A DNA stretch of 64,000 nt from Geodermatophilus ruber (GCF_900114385.1 NZ_FOSW01000002.1:1-64000), one strand, 5' to 3'; counted from the first letter of the stretch, positions 1 to 8,744 are shown. Made by a program: numbers and translations. Notes: generated by a model from the letters alone, not told the origin.

Positions 1-52
1 ACTGTGCGGTTCTGAACGCACGAACCGGTCTCCGGTTCGACATGTTCACAGC

Positions 53-170
53 GTTACGGCGGCCATGGCGAGAGGGAAACGCCCGGTCTCATTCCGAACC
101 CGGAAGCTAAGCCTCTCAGCGCCGATGGTACTGCCCCGGAGACGGGGTGGGAGAGTAGGACGCCGCCGGA
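53..170 (+). rRNA. rrf: 5S ribosomal RNA
   Basis: A complete 5S rRNA of about 118 bases. The 5' GTTACGGCGGCC pairs with the 3' GGACGCCGCCGGA to form helix I. The conserved internal CCGAACCCGGAAGCTAAG and GATGGTACTG segments of bacterial 5S are present in order. Bases 1-52 would be the 23S-5S spacer, so 16S and 23S genes are expected just left of the window. The ends are set by helix I pairing and could be off by a few bases. Confidence 0.93.
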
Positions 171-180
171 CAACCATTCC

Positions 181-214
181 CCACGGGCCCCAGCCATCCG
201 GCTGGGGCCCGTGG
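181..214 (+). terminator. Hairpin terminator after the rRNA operon
   Basis: A perfect 15-base inverted repeat (CCACGGGCCCCAGCC and its complement) separated by four bases lies 11 bases after the 5S gene and is followed by a short T-containing run (GTTTG). Its position and strength fit the terminator of the ribosomal RNA operon. Confidence 0.85.
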
Positions 215-354
215 CGTTTGTCCGCATCCCGCCCAGCCCGTCGCCCCGCGCAACCGCGCGCCCGGGCTCTCGGCCCCGGAGGTCCGCCCGGCAACCCGGT
301 CCCGTACCCGGGACGGGCCGGCAGACAGGCCTCCGCGCAGAAAGCCCGGCGGGG

Positions 355-1020
355 TCAGCGGCGGGAGCGCGGTTCCTTGGTGGTGGCCCCGACGTTGTCG
401 GCGAGCCAGGCGTTGAGGGCGGTCACGTCCCGCCAGGCGTTCCGCACCTCGTCCAGCGCGCGGCGGTCATGCAGCCAGTCGGCCGGGATCCAGCGCCGGG
501 TCGCGTGCAGCGACTTGTGACGGAGCAGGTCGGCGCGCTCGGCGTCCGCGGGGAAGCCGACCGGCACGCGGGTGAGTCGCTCGCCCTCGGTGTCCCAACC
601 GGCGGCGGACAGCCGGTCCACCTCCTTCTGCAGGCGCCCGCCCTGCACTTCGTCGGCGACCGCGCGGCGGTAGCGGGCCACCTGGTCGGACTCCAGCCGC
701 CAGGAGCCACCGGACACCATGAGGCCGTCGGCGGAGAGCTGGACGTACCACCCACCCGCTCCCCGCCCGTCGGGGTTCACGACCGCCCCCTGATGGGTCT
801 TGTAGGGCGTCTTGTCGTGGCTGAACCGGACGTCGCGGTACGGGCGGAAGATCTTGGCGGCGCCGAACTCGTCGGCCAGCTCGTCGACCAGGGCCTGCAG
901 GGGTGCCCGGACGTGGGCCTCGTAGTCGGGCCGGTGGCGGGTCCAGTACGTCTTGCTGTTGTCCGCCTCCAGGCCCTCGTAGAAGACGAGCCCCTCGTCG
1001 GGGAAGCCTGCGAAGGTCAT
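355..1020 (-). CDS. DUF2461 (TIGR02453) family protein
   Basis: The protein has 221 residues. It opens with MTFAGFPDEGLVFYEGLEAD, and the family signature regions are present: NSKTYWTRHRPDYE, the KIFRPYRDVRFSHDKTPYKTHQGA block, and a YVQLSADGLMVSGG strand. The DUF2461 family is widespread and has no assigned biochemical function that I know. The ATG overlaps the stop of the upstream acetyltransferase by four bases (ATGA), so the two are probably co-translated on the minus strand. The family call is firm; no function is claimed. Confidence 0.85.
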   Translation of the reverse strand: MTFAGFPDEGLVFYEGLEADNSKTYWTRHRPDYEAHVRAPLQALVDELADEFGAAKIFRPYRDVRFSHDKTPYKTHQGAVVNPDGRGAGGWYVQLSADGLMVSGGSWRLESDQVARYRRAVADEVQGGRLQKEVDRLSAAGWDTEGERLTRVPVGFPADAERADLLRHKSLHATRRWIPADWLHDRRALDEVRNAWRDVTALNAWLADNVGATTKEPRSRR

Positions 1021-1610
1021 GGGTTGTCGTCCGCCTCCTCGATCAGCGTGTACCAGCGAGTCTCCCGCAACGGGACGGCGCCGGTGTCGAGCGTGCGCAC
1101 CCAGCCCTCCGGCGCCCAGCCCGCGGACCCGAAGAAGCGTGCCGACGCGGTGTCCTCCTCCGGCAGCCACGCCTGCAGCCGTGTCACGTGGGCGGCCCGT
1201 GCCAGGTCGACGACGGCGGCGAGCAGGCGGCTGCCGTGGCCTCGCCGTCCCCATCGGGGGTCGACCAGCAGGGTGGCGATCTCCGTGGCCGCCCCGCCGG
1301 GCCGCGGCGCGGCGCCGGCATCCGGTCCCGCCGGCCCGTAGGCAGCGAAGCCCACCGGGGCGTCACGCTCCAGCGCCACCAGCACGCCGTGCGCCGGAGT
1401 CGGCGGCGAGACCACCGCCGTCCGCCACGCGTCGGCGGCCGCCTCCTCGTCCCAGCCGTCCAGGACGTCCGGGGGGAGGAGGGTGCGGTAGGCCGTCCGC
1501 CAGGTGACGGCCTGGATGCGGGCGACCTCCCCGGCGTCCTCGGCGCGCGCGGGACGGACCGAGACCTCGGCCGTGCCCGATCTCCGGGGGAACGGTGCGG
1601 TCGGCTCCAC
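1017..1610 (-). CDS. GNAT family N-acetyltransferase
   Basis: The product is about 197 residues from a GTG start at 1610. After a short N-terminal extension, VSVRPARAEDAGEVARIQAVTW is the typical first strand and helix of the GNAT fold. ATEIATLLVDPRWGRRGHGSRLL carries the acetyl-CoA pyrophosphate loop (R-G-x-G-x-x-L type), and FFGSAGWAPEG is the usual C-terminal segment. The substrate cannot be told from sequence. It is transcribed with the DUF2461 gene, overlapping it by four bases, and is divergent from the YcaQ-type glycosylase gene at 1669. The start is uncertain: an upstream in-frame extension exists, but GTG 1610 gives a normal family length. Confidence 0.8.
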   Translation of the reverse strand: MEPTAPFPRRSGTAEVSVRPARAEDAGEVARIQAVTWRTAYRTLLPPDVLDGWDEEAAADAWRTAVVSPPTPAHGVLVALERDAPVGFAAYGPAGPDAGAAPRPGGAATEIATLLVDPRWGRRGHGSRLLAAVVDLARAAHVTRLQAWLPEEDTASARFFGSAGWAPEGWVRTLDTGAVPLRETRWYTLIEEADDNP

Positions 1611-1668
1611 GCTGCCGAGCCTAGGGGGCTGCGGCGGCAGTCGGACCCGGCAGGCAGGATCGCGGACC

Positions 1669-2880
1669 GTGACTGCTCGCGTCGTCGACCGGCTGCCGGC
1701 CGCCCTGGCCCGGCGGATCGCGCTGGCCGCCCAGGGCTTCGCCGACAGCCGCCCCTCCGGCGGGGTGGACCGCCGGCACCTGCGCCGGATGGCCGCCCGG
1801 CTGGGCGTCCTGCAGATCGACTCGGTCAACGTGCTCTCCCGGGCGCACTACCTTCCCGCGTTCAGCCGGCTGGGCCCCTACCGCCGGGCCGTCCTGGACG
1901 AGCTGGCCGACGGCCGGGGGGAGCTCTTCGAGTACTGGGCGCACGAGGCGTCGTTCCTCCCCGTGTGGCTGCATCCGCACCTGCGGTGGCGGATGGCGGC
2001 AGCCGAGGAGCATGCCTGGGGGTCCATGGTGCGCATCCAGCGCGAGCGCCCGGGCTACGTCGCGGAGATCCTCGACCGGGTGCGGGAGGGCGGCCCGCTC
2101 AGGGCGAGCGACCTGGCCGAGCCGCGTCCGGACCGCCCGGGGGCCATGTGGAACTGGCACGCCGGCAAGACGGCGCTGGAGTGGCTCTTCTACACCGGGG
2201 TCCTGACCACGCGTGGCCGCACCGCCGGGTTCGAGCGGGTGTACGACCTCGCCGAGCGCGTGCTGCCGCCGGCGGTGCTGTCCGCCCCCACCCCCGACCC
2301 GGCCGACGCGGTGCGGGAGCTGGTCCGGACGGCCGCCCGGGCCCTCGGGGTCGCCACCGAGCGCGACCTGCGGGACTACTTCCGGCTCGGCCCCGCGGTC
2401 GCCCGCGCGGCGATCGCCGAACTGGCCGGCGCCGGGGAGCTGCTCCCGGTCGAGGTCGCCGGCTGGGGCGCGCCCGCCTGGCTGCACCCGGAGGCCCGCC
2501 GTCCCCGGTGGATCCGGGCCCGCGCCCTGCTGAGCCCGTTCGACTCCCTGGTCTGGGAGCGGCCGCGGGTGGAGCGCATCTTCGGCTTCCGCTACCGCCT
2601 GGAGATCTACACCCCGGCGTCCAAGCGGGTGCACGGCTACTACGTCCTGCCCCTCCTCCTCGGTGACCGGCTGGTCGCGCGGGTCGACCTCAAGGCCGAC
2701 CGGCCGGCCGGCGTGCTGCGGGTGCAGTCCGCCTTCGCCGAGGACGGCGTGCACCGCGCGGAGGTGGCCGCCGCGCTCGCCGAGGAGCTGGCGCTGATGG
2801 CCGGCTGGCTCGAGCTGGACGCGGTCGCCGTCGCCGACCGCGGTGACCTGGCGGCCGACCTCGGTGCCGCGCTGGGCTGA
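1669..2880 (+). CDS. YcaQ-type (AlkX/AlkZ-like) winged-helix DNA glycosylase
   Basis: This 403-residue protein belongs to the HTH_42 / YcaQ superfamily of DNA glycosylases, which unhook interstrand crosslinks or remove bulky alkylation. Near the N-terminus, RRMAARLGVLQIDSVNVLSRAHY contains the Q-x-D pair (LQIDSVN) that is catalytic in Escherichia coli YcaQ; the antibiotic-resistance AlkZ branch has Q-x-Q instead. ELFEYWAHEASFLP, ALEWLFYTGVLTT and the C-terminal LLSPFDSLVWERPRVERIFGF are characteristic of the family. Start choice: GTG 1669 gives the family length, while the longer open frame reaching 1504 lies opposite the divergent GNAT gene. It probably protects against crosslinks in general rather than conferring self-resistance, since no biosynthetic cluster is visible nearby (inference). 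Confidence 0.85.
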   Translation: MTARVVDRLPAALARRIALAAQGFADSRPSGGVDRRHLRRMAARLGVLQIDSVNVLSRAHYLPAFSRLGPYRRAVLDELADGRGELFEYWAHEASFLPVWLHPHLRWRMAAAEEHAWGSMVRIQRERPGYVAEILDRVREGGPLRASDLAEPRPDRPGAMWNWHAGKTALEWLFYTGVLTTRGRTAGFERVYDLAERVLPPAVLSAPTPDPADAVRELVRTAARALGVATERDLRDYFRLGPAVARAAIAELAGAGELLPVEVAGWGAPAWLHPEARRPRWIRARALLSPFDSLVWERPRVERIFGFRYRLEIYTPASKRVHGYYVLPLLLGDRLVARVDLKADRPAGVLRVQSAFAEDGVHRAEVAAALAEELALMAGWLELDAVAVADRGDLAADLGAALG

Positions 2881-2893
2881 TGCGTCGGTAGCG

Positions 2894-3721
2894 TCAGCCG
2901 GCCGGTGCGGTCCGCCGGATGCGCACGTTCCCGGAGACCGTCCGGGCGGCCACGGTCAGCTCCGCCGGCCCCGCTCCGGAGGAGTCGTCGTCGGCGAGCT
3001 CGGACGCCATCCGGCCGGAGACGCTGGCGAGGTCGAGCCAGACGCGGAGCCCCGGGGCCACGCCCACCGTCACATCGCCCGAGACGGTCGTCAGCCGGAC
3101 GCTGCCGGCGGCGACCTGGCCCACGGTGACCTCACCGGAGGCCGTCCGGGCCGAGACGTTCCCCGCCGCCGTGCCGATCTCGACGTCCCCGGAGGCCGTC
3201 CGGACCTCGACCGGGCCGCCGGCCGAGGTCAGCCGCAGATCCCCGGACGCCGTCCCGATCGTCGCCGGACCATCCACCGTGCCGATCCGGGCGTCGCCGC
3301 TGGCGGAGCGCAGCTGCAGCTGCGCGCACCGCTCGACCTCGGCGTCCCCGCTGGCCGAGGTGACGCCGACCCGGCCGAACCGGCCGCGCAGCTCGGCGGA
3401 GGCCGAGGCCACCGCGGCGTGCACCGCCGCACCCGCGGGCGTCCTGACCGACACGGCGAAGCGCGGCGTGCCGAACAGGTGCCGCGCGGGCGCCCGGACC
3501 CGCAACCGGACGGGCCGGCCGAGCTGGTCGGGCCCGGTCTCCGCCAGGTCGATCTCCACCCGGTCGAGCGACTGCGCGGCCGCGGCGTCGAGCGCCTCGA
3601 CGCGGACCTCCAGCTCCGTGGCGCCCTCGACCGCCTCGACGGTGACCGACCCGGCGGGGTTGCGGACCTCGATGTCCGGGGGGACGTCGACCGACGCGCG
3701 GGAGCGCTTCCGGACGGGCAT
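2894..3721 (-). CDS. DUF4097-type beta-repeat protein
   Basis: The protein has 275 residues. A repetitive right-handed beta-type region is built on units such as VTSASGDAEV, LRSASGDARI, IGTASGDLRL, VRTASGDVEI and ARTASGEVTV, i.e. repeated (T/S)-x-S-G-(D/E)-x-x-(I/V). That is the DUF4097/DUF4098 signature of bactofilin-like or adhesin-like putative scaffold proteins. No signal peptide or membrane segment is visible, so it is probably cytoplasmic. ATG 3721 is preferred over GTG 3733 because GGAGG lies five bases before it. The gene sits 21 bases downstream of the ribbon-helix-helix gene, a pairing that I recall as recurrent in actinobacteria; the joint role is unknown. Confidence 0.8.
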   Translation of the reverse strand: MPVRKRSRASVDVPPDIEVRNPAGSVTVEAVEGATELEVRVEALDAAAAQSLDRVEIDLAETGPDQLGRPVRLRVRAPARHLFGTPRFAVSVRTPAGAAVHAAVASASAELRGRFGRVGVTSASGDAEVERCAQLQLRSASGDARIGTVDGPATIGTASGDLRLTSAGGPVEVRTASGDVEIGTAAGNVSARTASGEVTVGQVAAGSVRLTTVSGDVTVGVAPGLRVWLDLASVSGRMASELADDDSSGAGPAELTVAARTVSGNVRIRRTAPAG

Positions 3722-3742
3722 GGCGGCCTCCACGGGGTTCGT

Positions 3743-4216
3743 TCAGCTGCGGGCGAAGCCGGAGAAGCGCCGCGGGCCGCGGAGCGGGGCTCCGTGGCCG
3801 GGCTCCCGGAGCGCGGCCCCCACGGCCCGGACCAGCCAGGTGTTGAGCGACGTGCCATCGGCCGCGGCGGCCTGCTCGGCGCGAGCCTTGAGCGGCTCCG
3901 GCAGCCGGAGACTGATCCGGGCGAGCGCCGCGTCAGCGTCGGCCTCGTCCACCGGTGGGGTGGGCGCCGCGGGGACGACGACCACCTCCGGCTCGCCACC
4001 GCGCAGGCGGACGTCGATCTCGCCGCCGTCCCAGGCCGCGGTCACCCCCGCTGCCATGGCGGAGAGCACGTCCAGCAGCACCAGGCGGACCGCCGGCTCC
4101 ATGCTGGTGGCCAGCAGCATGGCGGTCTCCCGGGTCTGCTCGGTGCCGGCCGCGGCGACCGCCGTCAGGGATGCGCGCAGCGCCTCGACATGGGGGGAGA
4201 GGTCCAGCGCCGCCAT
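3743..4216 (-). CDS. HicB-like ribbon-helix-helix protein paired with DUF4097
   Basis: The 157-residue protein has an N-terminal alpha-helical part (MAALDLSPHVEALRASLTAV onward) and a mid-region of strands. At about residues 98-137 is a ribbon-helix-helix DNA-binding unit, ARISLRLPEPLKARAEQAAA followed by DGTSLNTWLVRAVGAAL, like the C-terminal part of HicB antitoxins. No HicA-type toxin is adjacent, so it is more likely a regulator of itself and the DUF4097 gene that follows than half of a toxin-antitoxin pair. The start is the ATG at 4216. Confidence 0.72.
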   Translation of the reverse strand: MAALDLSPHVEALRASLTAVAAAGTEQTRETAMLLATSMEPAVRLVLLDVLSAMAAGVTAAWDGGEIDVRLRGGEPEVVVVPAAPTPPVDEADADAALARISLRLPEPLKARAEQAAAADGTSLNTWLVRAVGAALREPGHGAPLRGPRRFSGFARS

Positions 4217-4247
4217 GGCGTCATGATGGCGCCATCCTGGCGTTGGC

Positions 4248-4670
4248 TCAAGAGGGGGTGGCGTCGGCCTCGGGGAGGCCGGCGAGGCGCCAGATGACGG
4301 CGAGACCGGCGGCCCCGCCAGGCCACGCGCGCTGCACCGCCGCCACGCCCGCCGCTCGCACCACCGAGCGCAGCGCGAGCGCCACCACCACGACGTCGTC
4401 GGCGTAGCCGAGCACCGGTACGACGTCGGGCACGAGGTCGATCGGCGACAGGAGGTAGGCCAGCAGGAGCCACAGTCGCAGCCGCACCCCGCGGGAGAGC
4501 GTGCGGTCGCCGGCGAGGCGCTGGATCAGGCGCACCAGGTCCGGCAGCAGCCGCAGCGCCTCCCGGACGGTCAGCTCCGATGGGCGGGCCCGCCACAGCA
4601 GCGCGAGCAGGATCACCCACAGGAGCAGCAGCCCGCCGACGACCGCGGCCAGCGTGCTCCACCACTCCAC
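4248..4670 (-). CDS. DUF1232 (YkvA-like) membrane protein
   Basis: The 140-residue protein starts at GTG 4670. It has an N-terminal hydrophobic helix ([20 protein letters not shown]) followed by a charged linker. The DUF1232 core comes next, with its diagnostic [20 protein letters not shown] segment near residues 90-110, and then a further hydrophobic stretch. Members are small inner-membrane proteins of unknown function. It is divergent from thyA, with 75 bases between the start codons that must hold both promoters. Confidence 0.82.
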   Translation of the reverse strand: MEWWSTLAAVVGGLLLLWVILLALLWRARPSELTVREALRLLPDLVRLIQRLAGDRTLSRGVRLRLWLLLAYLLSPIDLVPDVVPVLGYADDVVVVALALRSVVRAAGVAAVQRAWPGGAAGLAVIWRLAGLPEADATPS

Positions 4671-4732
4671 GGTGACGAGTCTGACCGGTGGGGTAGGAGC
4701 GATGGGCACACGGCCGGCTCGACGGGCGGCCG

Positions 4733-4738
4733 TACTCT
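4733..4738 (+). promoter_or_regulatory. -10 box of a probably leaderless thyA transcript
   Basis: TACTCT matches the actinobacterial TANNNT -10 consensus and ends seven bases before the GTG start of thyA. Transcription would therefore begin at or beside the start codon. No Shine-Dalgarno sequence is present. The same arrangement recurs at several other genes in this window. Confidence 0.5.
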
Positions 4739-4745
4739 CGGGCGC

Positions 4746-5564
4746 GTGGGAAGCGCTACCGACGGCCGGGTCGACACGCAGTACGAGGACCTGCTCCGCC
4801 GGGTCCTGGAGCAGGGCACGCCCAAGCAGGACCGCACCGGGACCGGCACGGTCAGCCTCTTCGGCGAGCGGCTGCGCTACGACCTGTCCGAGCGCTTCCC
4901 CCTGGTGACGACGAAGAAGGTGCACTTCCGGTCGATCGCCTACGAGCTGCTGTGGTTCCTCCGCGGCGACCGCAACGTGCAGTGGCTCCAGGACCACAAG
5001 GTGACCATCTGGGACGAGTGGGCCACCCCCGACGGCGACCTCGGCCCCGTCTACGGCGTCCAGTGGCGCTCCTGGCCGACACCCGAAGGCACGCACATCG
5101 ACCAGATCTCCGCGGTCCTCGAGACCCTGCGGACCGACCCGGACTCCCGTCGCATGCTGGTCTCGGCGTGGAACGTCGCCGCCCTGCCGGAGATGGCCCT
5201 GGCCCCGTGCCACGCGCTGTTCCAGTTCTACGTGGCCGACGGCCGGCTCTCCTGCCAGCTCTACCAGCGCAGCGCCGACATGTTCCTCGGCGTGCCGTTC
5301 AACATCGCCAGCTACGCGCTGCTCACCCGCATGGTGGCCGACCAGGTCGGCCTGGCGCCCGGGGAGTTCATCTGGGTGGGCGGGGATTGCCACGTCTACA
5401 GCAACCACGTCGCCCAGGTGGAGGAGCAGCTCTCGCGCGAGCCGCTGCCCTTCCCCACGCTCGAGCTGGCCCCTGCGCCCTCGCTGTTCGACTACACCTA
5501 CGAGCACTTCACGCTGAAGGACTACCGGCACCACCCGGCCATCCGGGGCGCGGTGGCGGTGTGA
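4746..5564 (+). CDS. thyA: Thymidylate synthase (ThyA)
   Basis: The enzyme (272 residues) methylates dUMP to dTMP using 5,10-methylene-tetrahydrofolate, producing dihydrofolate. All family blocks are present: [12 protein letters not shown] (folate/phosphate loop), [22 protein letters not shown], the catalytic cysteine C155 in [12 protein letters not shown], the dUMP-binding [20 protein letters not shown], and the C-terminal AV ending typical of the family. It is the first gene of a thyA-folA pair overlapping by four bases, so the dihydrofolate it makes is recycled by the co-expressed DHFR. GTG 4746 is supported by the -10 box just upstream. Confidence 0.98.
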   Translation: MGSATDGRVDTQYEDLLRRVLEQGTPKQDRTGTGTVSLFGERLRYDLSERFPLVTTKKVHFRSIAYELLWFLRGDRNVQWLQDHKVTIWDEWATPDGDLGPVYGVQWRSWPTPEGTHIDQISAVLETLRTDPDSRRMLVSAWNVAALPEMALAPCHALFQFYVADGRLSCQLYQRSADMFLGVPFNIASYALLTRMVADQVGLAPGEFIWVGGDCHVYSNHVAQVEEQLSREPLPFPTLELAPAPSLFDYTYEHFTLKDYRHHPAIRGAVAV

Positions 5565-6085
5565 GCGTCGGGCTGATCTGGGCCCAGGCAGAGGGAGGGG
5601 TGATCGGCCTCGACGGCGGTCTGCCCTGGCACCTGCCGGAGGACCTCCGGCTGTTCCGCGACCGCACCATGGGCGCCACCGTCGTCATGGGGCGGCGCAC
5701 CTGGGAGTCGCTGCCCGACCGGTTCCGCCCGCTGCCCGGCCGCACGAACGTCGTCCTGACCACCGACCCGGCCTGGACGGCCGAGGGGGCCCACGTCGCC
5801 GGCTCGGTGACCGAGGTGCTGGCCGGCCATCCCGATGCGTGGGTCATCGGGGGCGGCAGCGTGTACGCGGCCTTCCTGCCGCACGCCGACCGCGTGGTCG
5901 TCACCGAGGTCGACACCCGGGTCACCGGGGACACCTGGGCGCCGGCCCTGGGCCCCGGGTGGCGGCGGGTGGCCCGGACCCCGGGGGAGGGCTGGGCGAC
6001 GTCCACGACCGGACTGCGGTACGCGGTGTCGGAGTACGAGCGGCCGGGAGCCGAACCCGGATCGGTGCCGGGAGCGGGTCGGTAG
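5561..6085 (+). CDS. folA: Dihydrofolate reductase
   Basis: The 174-residue enzyme reduces dihydrofolate to tetrahydrofolate with NADPH. The frame opens with [20 protein letters not shown], then [32 protein letters not shown] (substrate pocket, acidic E/D and GRRTWESLP cofactor motif), [12 protein letters not shown], and the NADPH loop [19 protein letters not shown] 5561 overlaps the thyA stop (GTGA), indicating translational coupling. In M. tuberculosis the same pair is Rv2764c-Rv2763c. The last 20 or so residues (after YAVSEYER) form a disordered tail. Confidence 0.97.
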   Translation: MSVGLIWAQAEGGVIGLDGGLPWHLPEDLRLFRDRTMGATVVMGRRTWESLPDRFRPLPGRTNVVLTTDPAWTAEGAHVAGSVTEVLAGHPDAWVIGGGSVYAAFLPHADRVVVTEVDTRVTGDTWAPALGPGWRRVARTPGEGWATSTTGLRYAVSEYERPGAEPGSVPGAGR

Positions 6086-6088
6086 ATT
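6083..6088 (+). promoter_or_regulatory. -10 box of a probably leaderless dapA transcript
   Basis: TAGATT, a TANNNT -10 element, ends six bases before the dapA ATG at 6095, overlaps the folA stop codon and leaves no room for a ribosome binding site. This suggests dapA has its own promoter besides any read-through from thyA-folA. Confidence 0.5.
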
Positions 6089-6094
6089 CTCCGT

Positions 6095-6991
6095 ATGACC
6101 GCCGACCCCGCCCGGCCCTTCGGGCGCGTCCTCACCGCGATGGTCACCCCGTTCACCGAGGACGGCTCGCTCGACCTCGCCGGGGCCCAGGAGCTGGCCG
6201 CCCACCTGGTGGACCGCGCCGGCCACGACGGCCTGGTCGTCGCCGGGACGACCGGGGAGTCCCCGACCCTGAGTGACGGCGAGCAGCGAGCCCTGCTGGA
6301 GGTGGTGCTCGACGCGGTCGGCGACCGCGCCACCGTCGTCGCGGGTGTGGGGACCAACGACACCGCGCACACCATCGACAAGGCGCACGAGGCCGAACGC
6401 CTGGGCGCGCACGGCCTGATGGTCGTGACCCCGTACTACAACAAGCCGCCGCAGGCCGGGCTGTTGCGCCACTTCACCGCGGTGGCCGACAGCACCGACC
6501 TGCCGGTGATGCTCTACGACATCCCGCCGCGCACCGTCGTCCCCATCGAGGTGGAGACGCTGGTCCGGGCCGCCGAGCACCCGCGGATCGTGGCCGTCAA
6601 GGATGCCAAGGGCGATCTCGGCGCGGTCGCCTGGACCCTCGCCCGCACCGACCTCGTCTACTACAGCGGTGAGGACATGCTCAACCTGCCGCTGCTGGCT
6701 CTCGGCGCGGTCGGCGTGGTGAGCGTCGTCGGGCACCTGGTCGGTCCGCGGCTGGCCGAGCTGGTCGCCGCCGTCGAGTCCGGCGACCTGGTCAAGGCCC
6801 GGGCGGTCAACGAGAGCCTGCTGCCGGTCTACACCGGCATCTTCCGCACCCAGGGGGTCATCCTGGTCAAGGCGGCGCTGCGGGAGCTCGGGCTGCCGGC
6901 CGGACCGGTGCGGCCGCCGCTGGTCGACGCCACCCCCGAGCAGGTCGTGCAGCTGCGCGCCGACCTCGCCGCCGGAGGCATCTCGTTGTGA
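6095..6991 (+). CDS. dapA: 4-hydroxy-tetrahydrodipicolinate synthase
   Basis: This is a 298-residue TIM-barrel aldolase that condenses pyruvate with aspartate semialdehyde, the first committed step to diaminopimelate (peptidoglycan) and lysine. It shows GRVLTAMVTPFTEDGSLD, the GTTGESPTLS loop, the catalytic tyrosine region VTPYYNKPPQ, and the Schiff-base lysine at about K169 in RIVAVKDAKGD. The stop overlaps the start of the RNase J gene by three bases, so the two are translationally coupled, as they sit together in mycobacteria. The pathway is completed by dapF at 46493. Confidence 0.97.
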   Translation: MTADPARPFGRVLTAMVTPFTEDGSLDLAGAQELAAHLVDRAGHDGLVVAGTTGESPTLSDGEQRALLEVVLDAVGDRATVVAGVGTNDTAHTIDKAHEAERLGAHGLMVVTPYYNKPPQAGLLRHFTAVADSTDLPVMLYDIPPRTVVPIEVETLVRAAEHPRIVAVKDAKGDLGAVAWTLARTDLVYYSGEDMLNLPLLALGAVGVVSVVGHLVGPRLAELVAAVESGDLVKARAVNESLLPVYTGIFRTQGVILVKAALRELGLPAGPVRPPLVDATPEQVVQLRADLAAGGISL

Positions 6992-8703
6992 CCGACGTCC
7001 CGGTCAGCAGCCGCGCCACCCAACCGCACCTGGACCGGAAGGCACCGCCGCCCCTGCCCGAGGGCGGGCTGCGGGTCATGGCCCTCGGCGGGCTCGGGGA
7101 GATCGGCCGGAACATGGCGGTCCTGGAGTTCGACGGGAAGCTGCTGGTCATCGACTGCGGCGTCCTCTTTCCCGAGGCCGACCAGCGCGGGATCGACCTG
7201 ATCCTCCCCGACCTCGGCGTCATCGAGCACCGGCTGGACGACATCGCGGCCGTCGTCCTCACCCACGGGCACGAGGACCACATCGGCGCCATCCCGTACC
7301 TGCTGCGGATGCGCGGGGACATCCCCCTCGTCGGTTCCCGGTTCACCCTCGCCCTGGTACGGGCCAAGCTGCGGGAGCACCGGCTCGACCCGACGTCGGT
7401 CGAGGTGGCCGGCGGGGACGACCATCTCGCGGGGCCGTTCCGCTGCGAGTTCATCGCGGTGAACCACTCGATCCCGGACGCACTGGCCGTAGCGGTGCAC
7501 ACGCCGGCCGGCACCCTCGTGCACACCGGCGACTTCAAGATGGACCAGCTGCCGCTCGACGGCGTCCTCACCGACCTGGGAGCGTTCGCCCGGCTCGGCG
7601 CCGAGGGGATCGACCTGCTGCTGTCGGACTCCACGAACGCTGAGGTGCCGGGGTTCGTCACCTCCGAGCGCGCCATCGGTCACGTGCTCGACGACGTCTT
7701 CGACCGCGCGACGCAGCGGCTGATCGTCTCCAGCTTCGCCAGCCACGTGCACCGCATCCAGCAGGTGCTCGACAGCGCGGAGACCCACCGGCGCAAGGTC
7801 GCCTTCGTGGGCCGCTCGATGGTGCGCAACATGGGCGTGGCCCGCGACCTCGGCCTGCTGCGGGTCGCGCCGGGGCTGATGGTCTCCCTCGACGAGGCGA
7901 CGGCGATGCCGCCGGAGCAGGTCGTGCTGGTCAGCACCGGCTCGCAGGGGGAGCCGCTGTCCGCGCTGGGGCGCATGGCGCGCGGCGACCACCACCAGGT
8001 CACCATCGAGGCCGGGGACACCGTCGTCCTGGCGTCGTCGTTGGTGCCGGGCAACGAGACCGCCGTCTACAAGGTCATCAACGGCCTGGCCCGGCTCGGT
8101 GCGACCGTGGTGCACAAGGACACCGCCCGGGTGCACGTGTCCGGGCACGCGCCGGCCGGAGAGCTGCGCACGCTGCTGAACGTGGCCAAGCCCCGGTACC
8201 TGATGCCGGTGCACGGCGAGTGGCGGCACCTGCGCGCCCACGCCGCGCTCGCCGAGGAGACCGGCATGGCCCGCGAGCGGGTGATCCTGGCCGAGAACGG
8301 CATCGTCGTGGACCTCCTCGACGGCAAGGCGGCGATCGTGGGCAGCGTGCCGGTCGGCGATGTCTACGTCGACGGGCTCAACGTCGGCGACGTGGGGGAG
8401 GAGTCGCTGCAGGAGCGGCGGATCCTCGGCGACGAGGGGTTCGTCGCGCTCACCGTCGTCGTCGAGCCCTCCACCGGGACGATCGTCCGCCCGGTGCACC
8501 TCTCCGCGCGCGGGTTCGCCGACGACCCGGCGGTCTTCGACGAGGCGCTGCGACTGGTCGAGGAGAACCTGCGGCGCACGCTGGAAGACGGCGAGACCGA
8601 TCCGCACCGGCTGTCCCAGGTGATCCGCCGGACGATCGGCAAGTGGGTGTCGGACACCTACCGCCGCCGCCCCATGATCATCCCCACCGTCCTCGAGGTG
8701 TGA
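6988..8703 (+). CDS. rnj: Ribonuclease J
   Basis: This 571-residue enzyme is a metallo-beta-lactamase/beta-CASP ribonuclease with endo- and 5'-exonuclease activity in RNA processing and decay. The zinc-binding THGHEDHIGAIPYLL, the later VHTGDFKMDQ and DLLLSDSTNAEVPG, the beta-CASP block with SFASHVHRIQQVLD, and the VSGHAPAGELRTLLN and MPVHGEWRHLRAHA segments are all present, followed by the C-terminal dimerisation domain. GTG 6988 overlaps the dapA stop. The transcript probably ends in the long hairpin right after the gene. Confidence 0.96.
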   Translation: MTDVPVSSRATQPHLDRKAPPPLPEGGLRVMALGGLGEIGRNMAVLEFDGKLLVIDCGVLFPEADQRGIDLILPDLGVIEHRLDDIAAVVLTHGHEDHIGAIPYLLRMRGDIPLVGSRFTLALVRAKLREHRLDPTSVEVAGGDDHLAGPFRCEFIAVNHSIPDALAVAVHTPAGTLVHTGDFKMDQLPLDGVLTDLGAFARLGAEGIDLLLSDSTNAEVPGFVTSERAIGHVLDDVFDRATQRLIVSSFASHVHRIQQVLDSAETHRRKVAFVGRSMVRNMGVARDLGLLRVAPGLMVSLDEATAMPPEQVVLVSTGSQGEPLSALGRMARGDHHQVTIEAGDTVVLASSLVPGNETAVYKVINGLARLGATVVHKDTARVHVSGHAPAGELRTLLNVAKPRYLMPVHGEWRHLRAHAALAEETGMARERVILAENGIVVDLLDGKAAIVGSVPVGDVYVDGLNVGDVGEESLQERRILGDEGFVALTVVVEPSTGTIVRPVHLSARGFADDPAVFDEALRLVEENLRRTLEDGETDPHRLSQVIRRTIGKWVSDTYRRRPMIIPTVLEV

Positions 8704-8705
8704 CC

Positions 8706-8744
8706 GGAGTGGATTCGTGCGCGTGACCCGCACGGATCCACTCC
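8706..8744 (+). terminator. Hairpin terminator after rnj
   Basis: GGAGTGGAT and ATCCACTCC pair as the outer stem and CGTGCG with CGCACG as the inner stem, joined by one T-G wobble. This gives a 16-base-pair hairpin with a seven-base loop starting three bases after the rnj stop. No T-run follows, which is usual for actinobacterial terminators. Confidence 0.75.

Noticed and set aside
3743..4216. HicAB toxin-antitoxin pair
   Set aside because: There is a HicB-like DNA-binding end but no HicA-type small toxin on either side.
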